From Oscillospiraceae bacterium (GTDB taxonomy: Bacteria; Bacillota; Clostridia; Oscillospirales; Oscillospiraceae): 22,830 nucleotides of DNA. The notes under the pieces were generated by a model. The model had not been told where the DNA came from, ran no database searches, and was given only the letters and a program-made list of their open reading frames with translations. The stretch spans positions 1 through 22,830 of the forward strand of contig JAKSPP010000005.1 of NCBI GenBank assembly GCA_024404735.1, read 5' to 3'. Shown in pieces: positions 15,015 to 21,112 of this stretch; position 1 is the stretch's first letter, and each line of letters begins with the position of its first letter. A program made the translations under genes and the position numbers.

Positions 15015-15869
15015 TTGAGCATAAAAGTAATTACAGACTCTGCATCGGATATCACTCAGAAGGAAGCCGTGGAGCTTGGAATATCGGTTGTTCCCATGAC
15101 GGTCAGCTTTGGCGGAACTGAGTATGTTGACGGGGTAACTCTTAATCACAGGCAGTTTTTCGAAAAGCTTGTGGAGACGGATGTCCTTCCCACAACCAGT
15201 CAGGTAAGTCCCGCTTCCTTCGAGGACGCATTCAGTGAGGCTTCCCGGGACGGCAGTGAGATAATCTGCATAACACTTTCCTCGAAGCTGTCGGGTACAT
15301 ATCAGAGTGCCTGCATTGCCGCAGAGGAGTATCCGAATGTAACTGTTATCGACAGTGAAAATGTATCTGCCGGTATACGCATTCTTGCTTTAAGAGCTCT
15401 GGAGTTTATTAAAAAGGGAATGAGTGTTGCCGAAATTAAGGATATCCTTCTTAAGGAGCGTAAGCAGGTAAAGGTTATAGCTCTTCTCGACACTCTTGAG
15501 TACCTTAAAAAAGGCGGAAGAATATCCGCCGCAACGGCCTTTGCCGGTGGAATTCTCTCAATAAAGCCCGTTATAGAAATCAGCGAGGGCGAGGTTAAAA
15601 TCATAGGTAAGGCCCGCGGCTCAAAGGCCGGCAACAATCGTCTCAACGAAAAGGTCGAAGAGTCCGGCGGTATTGATTTTTCCTGCCCCATATGCCTTGC
15701 ATACAGCGGACTTGATGATTCGATGCTCAGAAAATATATTGAGGACAGCAAAGCCCTGTATTCCGGAAAAATGGATAAGGAAGAGCTCCCCGTCGCAACC
15801 ATAGGAAGCGTTGTCGGAACCCACGCAGGTCCGGGTGTTGTCGGAATTGCTTTTTTTGCACTTGGATGA
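15015..15869 (+). CDS. DegV family fatty-acid-binding protein, FakB-like
   Basis: DegV proteins bind a single fatty acid in a buried pocket; FakB members present it to the kinase FakA for phosphorylation. The 284-residue protein starts ITDSASDI, and has TTSQVSP (Thr61), LSSKLSGTYQSA (Ser93) and a C-terminal GTHAGPGVVG (His270). These match the Thr, Ser and His that hold the fatty acid carboxylate in staphylococcal FakB. The start is a TTG at 15015 with a strong AAGGAGAT 4 bases upstream. It is the last gene of the fatty acid operon. No FakA kinase is in the window, so it may serve the adjacent ligase, a FakA elsewhere, or another role. Confidence 0.88.
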   Translation: MSIKVITDSASDITQKEAVELGISVVPMTVSFGGTEYVDGVTLNHRQFFEKLVETDVLPTTSQVSPASFEDAFSEASRDGSEIICITLSSKLSGTYQSACIAAEEYPNVTVIDSENVSAGIRILALRALEFIKKGMSVAEIKDILLKERKQVKVIALLDTLEYLKKGGRISAATAFAGGILSIKPVIEISEGEVKIIGKARGSKAGNNRLNEKVEESGGIDFSCPICLAYSGLDDSMLRKYIEDSKALYSGKMDKEELPVATIGSVVGTHAGPGVVGIAFFALG

Positions 15870-15882
15870 TTGGCATTTTTTG

Positions 15883-15897
15883 TAGGTAAAATACCTA
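15883..15897 (+). repeat. Short inverted repeat just upstream of the aromatic operon promoter
   Basis: TAGGTA (15883-15888) and TACCTA (15892-15897) form a perfect 6-base inverted repeat with a 3-base centre. It ends 8 bases before the -35 box of the next promoter and 14 bases after the degV stop. It could be a weak terminator for the fatty acid operon (poor, since only TTT follows) or an operator. Confidence 0.35.
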
Positions 15898-15905
15898 TTT
15901 AAGTG

Positions 15906-15934
15906 TTGACAGAAAAAAAGAAATTAATTATAAT
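15906..15934 (+). promoter_or_regulatory. Consensus promoter of the aromatic amino acid operon
   Basis: A perfect TTGACA (15906-15911) and a perfect TATAAT (15929-15934) are separated by exactly 17 bases, with an A-rich spacer. The predicted start near 15941 leaves about 27 bases before the leader peptide ATG and about 285 before pheA. A promoter this strong followed by a terminator before the first enzyme gene is typical of attenuation control. Confidence 0.9.
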
Positions 15935-15967
15935 TACGTTAAATCATTACAGTAAAGGAGTGGGAAC

Positions 15968-16135
15968 ATGATTTCTGGGACAGCCGTAAAAGCCGCCCTG
16001 GATAAGTGCGCCCATTCTGCATATTATACCTTCTTTTTTAGCTCCGTACGATTTATTCAGTACTGGGCTTTTTTCTTTATCGGAAATCTCAGTATCACGG
16101 GAAGGCGCAGGAACAATTTGTATTTCTGTAATTGA
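15968..16135 (+). CDS. Aromatic-rich leader peptide of the pheA-aro-tyrA operon
   Basis: A 55-codon ORF starts at an ATG with AAAGGAG 7 bases upstream, as good a ribosome binding site as any in the window. Residues 19-37 contain seven Phe, three Tyr and one Trp: Tyr19-20, Phe22-24, Phe29, Tyr32-Trp33 and Phe35-37. Tyr52 and Phe53 follow near the end. This density of Phe/Tyr/Trp codons directly before a terminator and an aromatic biosynthesis operon is the signature of a ribosome-attenuation leader peptide. Codons 44-49, after the aromatic block, encode the 5' arm of the predicted antiterminator, so translating ribosomes would melt it. At 55 residues it is longer than the 14-15 residue trpL and pheL peptides of E. 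coli. It is unlikely to act as a protein. Confidence 0.85.
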   Translation: MISGTAVKAALDKCAHSAYYTFFFSSVRFIQYWAFFFIGNLSITGRRRNNLYFCN

Positions 16136-16170
16136 TTGCAAATGTCAGATTTTCCAAAAGCGGCTTCTCG
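16098..16170 (+). promoter_or_regulatory. Predicted antiterminator of the aromatic attenuator
   Basis: The segment 16098-16113 can pair with 16152-16170 in three helices: CGGGAAG with CTTCTCG (7 pairs, one G-U), CGC with GCG (3), and GGAA with TTCC (4), interrupted by a G-G mismatch and a 1x4 internal loop. ATTTG (16116-16120) with CAAAT (16139-16143) can extend the stem inward. The 3' arm uses the whole left side of the terminator stem (16160-16169), so the two structures exclude each other. A further pairing, TGCGCC (16007-16012) with GGCGCA (16104-16109), could sequester the 5' arm when the leader is not translated. Confidence 0.65.
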
Positions 16171-16199
16171 GAAAAGAGGGGCCGCCTTTATTGTTTATT
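16160..16199 (+). terminator. Attenuator terminator before pheA
   Basis: GCGGCTTCTC (16160-16169) pairs with GAGGGGCCGC (16176-16185), giving ten pairs with two G-U, around a GGAAAA loop. A T-rich tract (CTTTATTGTTTATT) follows. It lies between the leader peptide stop and the pheA ribosome binding site, so it would stop transcription before the enzymes unless the antiterminator forms. Confidence 0.82.
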
Positions 16200-16225
16200 A
16201 ACTTTGGCTTTCGGAGGGCTTGATT

Positions 16226-17323
16226 ATGACAGAGCTTGAAAAAAACAGAAAAGAGATAACGGAAATAGATGCCCTGATGGCAGAGCTTTTTGAAAGAAGA
16301 ATGATGGCTGCCGCGGGAATTGCCGATTATAAAAAATCAGCCGGTCTTCCTGTAAAGGATTATGCAAGGGAGCAGGCTCTCATAGAGAGAAACAGCAGTC
16401 TGATTTCAGACCCCGAGCTTCGGGGCTATTATATGCAGTTTCTCAGAAGCACAATAGATATTTCCTGTAGCTATCAGTCAAAGCTCCTCGGTGGTATGAG
16501 AGTCGCCTACTCCGGAGAGAAGGGTGCTTTTGCCTATATCGCCGCAAAGAAAATGTTTCCCACTGCCACTCTTGTTCCCTTTACGGGCTTTCCCGCCGCC
16601 TATGAGGCTGCGGAGAAGGGTGAATGCGATGTTGCCGTGCTTCCCATCGAAAACAGCTATGCGGGAGAGGTCGGGGCAGTTATGGACCTTATTTTTTCCG
16701 GCAGTCTTTACATAAATCAGGTTACGGATGTTCCCATTGCGCACTGTCTTCTTGCAAACGAGGGCGCTACGGTCGCTTCTGTCAAAAAGGTAATAAGCCA
16801 TCCTCAGGCGATAGACCAGTGTATGAATTTTATAGAAGAGCACGGTTACGCCACGGAGAGCTATGTAAATACAGCCCTTGCCGCCAAATATGTCGCCGAA
16901 AGCGGCAGAACCGATATTGCCGCCATTGCGTCCGCAGAAAGTGCCGAGGAGTTCGGCCTCGGAATCCTCTACAGGGATATTCACGACAATAAATCAAATA
17001 CAACCCGTTTCGGAGCCTTCTCCGGTGTCAGGACAATAAAGAACGGAAACGCAGGCAATGAGAACTTTATTCTCGCCTTCACGGTCAGAAACGAGGCCGG
17101 CGCTCTTGCTCAGGCTCTCGACATAATAGGCTCCCACGGCTTTAATATGAGGGCTCTGCGTTCAAGGCCCAACAAGAGCCTTCAGTGGAGCTACTTCTTC
17201 TACATAGAGGCAGAGGGAAATATAAACAGCGAAAACGGTGATAATATGCTCCGCGAGCTCTCCGCAGTATGCGACAAGCTTCGACTTGCAGGCTCATATT
17301 TCGTTGATAATACAAGGATATAA
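16226..17323 (+). CDS. pheA: Bifunctional chorismate mutase/prephenate dehydratase
   Basis: PheA converts chorismate to prephenate and then to phenylpyruvate, the committed route to Phe. The 365-residue protein has an AroQ-type chorismate mutase domain (about 1-85, all helical), a prephenate dehydratase domain (about 91-267, with VAYSGEKGAFAY, LPIENSYAG and the NTTRF motif at 258-262), and an ACT domain (about 280-355, GALAQAL). The ESRP motif of the Phe-binding ACT region is Arg-Ser-Arg-Pro here (312-315). The ATG at 16226 has GGAGGG 7 bases upstream; a TTG two codons earlier was rejected. It is the first enzyme gene after the attenuator. Confidence 0.94.
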   Translation: MTELEKNRKEITEIDALMAELFERRMMAAAGIADYKKSAGLPVKDYAREQALIERNSSLISDPELRGYYMQFLRSTIDISCSYQSKLLGGMRVAYSGEKGAFAYIAAKKMFPTATLVPFTGFPAAYEAAEKGECDVAVLPIENSYAGEVGAVMDLIFSGSLYINQVTDVPIAHCLLANEGATVASVKKVISHPQAIDQCMNFIEEHGYATESYVNTALAAKYVAESGRTDIAAIASAESAEEFGLGILYRDIHDNKSNTTRFGAFSGVRTIKNGNAGNENFILAFTVRNEAGALAQALDIIGSHGFNMRALRSRPNKSLQWSYFFYIEAEGNINSENGDNMLRELSAVCDKLRLAGSYFVDNTRI

Positions 17324-17335
17324 GGGGTTAAACAC

Positions 17336-18343
17336 ATGGAAGCATGCAGAACATACGAATGTGACGGCAGTGAGGTAATGATAGGTGCCGGCCTTCTTTC
17401 CGAGGCAGGACGGAGGCTTAACCTTAACAGAAAGGTTCTTGTAGTAACGGACAGCGGAGTTCCCGCAGAGTATGCGGAGAAAATAGCCTCCTTCTGCACC
17501 GAGCCTTATATAGTAACAATTCCCGAGGGCGAGGGCAGCAAGAGCTTTTCAAATCTTCAGCTTCTTCTGTCGGAAATGCTTAAGGCCTCCTTTACGAGAA
17601 ACGACTGCGCCGTAGCGGTGGGCGGCGGTGTCTGCGGTGACCTTACGGGCTTTGCAGCCTCCGTATATATGCGAGGAATTGAATATTACAATGTTCCCAC
17701 AACTCTTCTTTCTCAGGTGGATTCCTCCGTCGGAGGAAAAACAGCCATAGATTTTGAGGGTGTAAAAAACATTGTAGGAAGCTTTTATCCTCCCAAAAAG
17801 GTTCTTATCGATCCCGAGGTTCTCAGAACTCTCTCTCCCCGTCAGAAGGCCGCAGGTCTTGCCGAGGCAATAAAAATCGCTGTTTCAAGAGATGAAAAAA
17901 TGTTCATTTCTCTTGAAGAGCTCGGCTCACTTGACTGCGACCTTACGGAGATAATAAACGGAGCTGTCTATAACAAGCTCGTTGTTGTCAGAGAAGACCC
18001 CACGGAGAAGGGCCTGCGCAGAGTCCTTAACTTCGGTCACACCATAGGCCATGCAATTGAGGCCTATAAGGAAAACGAACTGCTTCACGGAGAATGTGTT
18101 GCTCTCGGAACGCTGGCAATGTGCTCACCGGAGGTAAAGGCAAGGCTTATTCCCATATACGAAAGATTTTCACTTCCCGTCAAAACAGATGTGCGTCCCG
18201 AAGATATCCTTTTCTTCCTTAAGAGAGATAAAAAGGCTCAGGGCAAGGGCGTTAAGGCGGTATTTGTTGAGAATGCGGGCTCTTGCTCTGTTGTTGATAT
18301 GAGCTTTGAGGATATTCTCGGAAGAATGGAGGAGATACTGTGA
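17336..18343 (+). CDS. aroB: 3-dehydroquinate synthase
   Basis: AroB cyclises DAHP to 3-dehydroquinate, the second shikimate step, using NAD and a divalent metal. The 335-residue protein is a little shorter than the usual 350-370. It has the NAD loop GGGVCGDLTGFAAS (96-109), PTTLLSQVDSSVGGKTA, and metal ligands Glu177 (GLAEAIK), His235 (GHTIGHAIE) and His251 (LHGE), with His239 as the second His. AAGGGG precedes the ATG. The gene begins 12 bases after pheA, and its stop overlaps the aroC GTG start by 4 bases. Confidence 0.95.
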   Translation: MEACRTYECDGSEVMIGAGLLSEAGRRLNLNRKVLVVTDSGVPAEYAEKIASFCTEPYIVTIPEGEGSKSFSNLQLLLSEMLKASFTRNDCAVAVGGGVCGDLTGFAASVYMRGIEYYNVPTTLLSQVDSSVGGKTAIDFEGVKNIVGSFYPPKKVLIDPEVLRTLSPRQKAAGLAEAIKIAVSRDEKMFISLEELGSLDCDLTEIINGAVYNKLVVVREDPTEKGLRRVLNFGHTIGHAIEAYKENELLHGECVALGTLAMCSPEVKARLIPIYERFSLPVKTDVRPEDILFFLKRDKKAQGKGVKAVFVENAGSCSVVDMSFEDILGRMEEIL

Positions 18344-19431
18344 AAAACACCTTCGGTCAGTCACTTACGGTAACGCTTTTCGGCGAGAGTCACGGCCCTG
18401 CCGTGGGAGCGCTTATTGACGGGATAGCCCCCGGTATAGAGGTCAGCGATGAGGAAATAAAGCGGCAGCTGTCCCGCCGCAGGCCCTCGGACAATCTTGC
18501 AACCGCAAGAAGGGAGCCGGATAATTATCAGATTCTCAGCGGAGTGTTTGAGGGCAGAACAACAGGTACGCCCATCTGCATCTCCATTCCCAATACGGAC
18601 ACAAGAAGCGGCGATTACGAGCGCGGCAAGGCCCGCCCCTCACATGCGGATTATGCCGCTTACTGCAAATATCACGGCTTTGAGGATTACAGGGGCGGAG
18701 GCCATTTTTCAGGAAGGATAACCGCTGCTCTGACGGCTGTGGGCGGAATACTGCTTCCCGCTCTCCGAAAATGCGGAATTAATATAGGTACACATATTTT
18801 AAGATGCGCAGATGCCCTTGACAGACCCATCTCAGGCCTTGATGATGTAAGGTATCTTTCGGATGCCGCCTTCCCGGTTCTGGATGAAGCCTGCGGTGAA
18901 AAAATAACGGAGATCATTACTAAGGCAAGAGAGTCCTGCGACAGCGTAGGCGGCGAAACGCAGACGGCTGTTTTCGGCCTTCCCGCCGGACTGGGCGAGC
19001 CCTGGTTTGATTCTGCCGAAAGTATGCTTTCCCACGCTGTATTCGGTATCGGCGGTGTTAAGGGAATTGACTTCGGCCTTGGCTTCGGCTTCGGCTCTGC
19101 ATACGGCAGTGAGGTAAACGATGCCTTCCGCAATGAAAACGGAAAAATAATAACAGAAACAAACAATAACGGCGGAATAAACGGCGGTATTACAAACGGA
19201 ATGCCTGTTATCTTCCGCTGCGCAGTCAAGCCCACCCCTTCAATCTCAAGAGTTCAGAAGACTGTTGATGTGGTAACGGGCGAGAATGCGGAGCTTGAAA
19301 TAAAGGGTCGCCATGACCCTGCAATCATACGCAGAGTATGCCCCGTTTTGGACAGCATTACGGCTATTGTTATTGCCGATATGCTTTCTCAACGCTATGG
19401 AACAGATGTACTCAGAAAGGGAATTAACTGA
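18340..19431 (+). CDS. aroC: Chorismate synthase
   Basis: AroC makes chorismate from EPSP using reduced FMN. The 363-residue protein carries all family motifs: GESHGPAVGALIDGIAPG near the N-terminus, RRPSDNLATARREPD, the SHADYAAYCKYHGFEDYRGGGHFSGR region, DSVGGETQT, NNNGGINGGITNGMP, and GRHDPAIIRR near the C-terminus. It starts at GTG (18340), overlapping the aroB stop, with GGAGGAG 5 bases upstream. The stop shares one base with the next start (TGATG), so translation is probably coupled. Confidence 0.96.
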   Translation: MKNTFGQSLTVTLFGESHGPAVGALIDGIAPGIEVSDEEIKRQLSRRRPSDNLATARREPDNYQILSGVFEGRTTGTPICISIPNTDTRSGDYERGKARPSHADYAAYCKYHGFEDYRGGGHFSGRITAALTAVGGILLPALRKCGINIGTHILRCADALDRPISGLDDVRYLSDAAFPVLDEACGEKITEIITKARESCDSVGGETQTAVFGLPAGLGEPWFDSAESMLSHAVFGIGGVKGIDFGLGFGFGSAYGSEVNDAFRNENGKIITETNNNGGINGGITNGMPVIFRCAVKPTPSISRVQKTVDVVTGENAELEIKGRHDPAIIRRVCPVLDSITAIVIADMLSQRYGTDVLRKGIN

Positions 19432-20666
19432 TGGAATACGGTCTTATAGGTGAGCATCTCGGACACAGCTATTCTCCCGAAATCCATGCGAGAATAGGCG
19501 ATTACCCCTACGAGCTTAAAGAAATCCCCCGCAATGAGCTTGCGGCCTTTATGAAAGAGCGCAGCTTTAAGGGCATAAATGTAACCATACCCTATAAGCA
19601 GGACGTTATTCCTCTTCTGGATGAGGTATCCGAAAGTGCCCTCTCAATAGGCGCTGTAAATACCATCGTCAATAAGGACGGAAGGCTTTACGGCTATAAT
19701 ACGGATTTCCTCGGAATGAAAGCCGCTCTTAATTTCGGTGGAATATCCCTTGAGGGCAGAAGGGTGCTTATCCTCGGCACAGGAGGAACCTCCAGAACGG
19801 CAATGGCTGTTGCAAAAAGCCTCGGTGCGGCATCGTGCATTAAGGTTTCCCGCACGGGAAACGATGGCGCAATCACATATGAAAAGGCCGTAACAGAGCA
19901 CAGGAATACGGAGATAATCCTGAATACAACCCCGGTGGGAATGTACCCCAATGCCGGAAAAAGCCCTGTGGATATAAGTAATTTCCCGGAGCTCGACGGT
20001 GTAATGGATGTTATATACAATCCTCTTTATACAGAGCTTCTTCTTGACGCAAGGGAAAGAGATATTCCTCATGTGGGCGGACTATATATGCTTGCCGCTC
20101 AGGCTGAATATGCCTCCGCCCTCTTCTTCGGAAGAGAGCCTGATGAGGAGCTCATTGAAGCGGTCTATTTCTCTCTACTGTCAAAAAAGAGAAATATCGC
20201 TCTTATCGGAATGAGCGGAAGCGGAAAAAGCGCAGTTGGAAGAGAAATCGCCCGCGTAACCGGTATGGAGCTTGTGGACACGGATGCCGAAATAGTAAAA
20301 AGAGCCGGAAAGCCCATCAGCGATATATTCGCCTGTGAGGGAGAAAAGGCCTTCAGAGATATGGAAAGCGAAGTTATAAAGGAGCTTTCCGACAGAACGG
20401 GACTTATTATTTCAACCGGCGGCGGCTCGGTTTTAAGGAATGAAAATGTCAGAGCCCTCAGAAGGGGAAGTGTACTTGCCTGGCTTGACAGACCTCCCAT
20501 GAAGCTTACCTTTTCCGATGACAGACCCCTTGCCCAAAGCCGTGAGGCGGCCTTAAGGCTCTATGATGAGAGATACGAAATTTATAAAGCGGCTGCGGAT
20601 TTTCGCTGTATAAACGATACAACAATTAAGAATGCAGCCTTTGCCATAATCGAGGGAGCAAACTGA
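19431..20666 (+). CDS. aroE-aroK: Fused shikimate dehydrogenase-shikimate kinase
   Basis: The single 411-residue frame joins two consecutive shikimate pathway enzymes. Residues 1 to about 250 are AroE (NADPH-dependent reduction of 3-dehydroshikimate): LIGEHLGHSYSPEIH, catalytic Lys56 in NVTIPYK, NTIV, YNTD with Asp92, and the nucleotide-binding LGTGGTSRTA (115-124). Residues from about 254 on are AroK (shikimate to shikimate-3-phosphate): Walker A GMSGSGKS (260-267), DTD (283-285), FRDMESEV (308-315), STGGGS (328-333) and RPLA (365-368). No stop or frameshift separates the halves, and the linker is only a few residues. AroC precedes it (TGATG) and aroQ starts 2 bases after it. Confidence 0.94.
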   Translation: MEYGLIGEHLGHSYSPEIHARIGDYPYELKEIPRNELAAFMKERSFKGINVTIPYKQDVIPLLDEVSESALSIGAVNTIVNKDGRLYGYNTDFLGMKAALNFGGISLEGRRVLILGTGGTSRTAMAVAKSLGAASCIKVSRTGNDGAITYEKAVTEHRNTEIILNTTPVGMYPNAGKSPVDISNFPELDGVMDVIYNPLYTELLLDARERDIPHVGGLYMLAAQAEYASALFFGREPDEELIEAVYFSLLSKKRNIALIGMSGSGKSAVGREIARVTGMELVDTDAEIVKRAGKPISDIFACEGEKAFRDMESEVIKELSDRTGLIISTGGGSVLRNENVRALRRGSVLAWLDRPPMKLTFSDDRPLAQSREAALRLYDERYEIYKAAADFRCINDTTIKNAAFAIIEGAN

Positions 20667-20668
20667 TA

Positions 20669-21112
20669 ATGAAGATTTTAGTATTAAACGGGCCCAACAT
20701 CAATATGCTGGGAATAAGAGAGCCCGATATCTACGGAAGAGAGACCTTCAATACTCTCATTCAGATGATATACAAGCACGCCGACGAGAAGAAAATCGAT
20801 GTATCCTGTTACCAGTCCAACCACGAGGGAGATCTGGTAGATGCTATTCAGAAGGCCTATTTTGACAGGGTTGAAGGAATCGTCATAAACCCCGGTGCAT
20901 ATACCCATACCTCCGTTGCACTTCTTGATGCGGTTAAGGCCGTCAGCATCCCAACCGTAGAGGTTCACATAAGCGATGTTGATTCAAGAGAGGCCTTCAG
21001 ACAGATAAGCTACATCGGTATGGCCGCAGTTCACAGAATAGCCGGCCATGGTCTTAAGGGATACACCGAGGCTATGGATTATCTCCTTGAAAACTACGGA
21101 GAGAAGAAATGA
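20669..21112 (+). CDS. aroQ: Type II 3-dehydroquinate dehydratase
   Basis: This enzyme removes water from 3-dehydroquinate, giving 3-dehydroshikimate. The 147-residue length and motifs fit the type II (AroQ) flavodoxin-like family: LNGPNINMLGIREPDIYG with catalytic Tyr22, Asn75 and Gly in INPGAYTHTS, catalytic His100 in EVHIS, and Arg111. The segment after EVHIS reads Asp-Val-Asp-Ser-Arg-Glu rather than the common Asn-Ile-His-Ala-Arg-Glu. It follows the aroE-aroK fusion by 2 bases and overlaps aroA by 4 (ATGA). The symbol here means the dehydratase, not the AroQ-type chorismate mutase domain in PheA. Confidence 0.94.
   Translation: MKILVLNGPNINMLGIREPDIYGRETFNTLIQMIYKHADEKKIDVSCYQSNHEGDLVDAIQKAYFDRVEGIVINPGAYTHTSVALLDAVKAVSIPTVEVHISDVDSREAFRQISYIGMAAVHRIAGHGLKGYTEAMDYLLENYGEKK

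Noticed and set aside
15954..15970. GTGGGAAC near the leader start resembling part of a T-box core sequence
   Set aside because: A T-box core lies directly before the terminator and is preceded by a specifier stem. Here the string is next to the leader ATG, about 190 bases before the terminator, and its AAAGGAG neighbour works better as a ribosome binding site.
15947..16141. 64-codon antisense ORF over the aromatic leader
   Set aside because: It has no ribosome binding site or family resemblance. The plus-strand ORF has a good site, a consensus promoter and a meaningful residue pattern.
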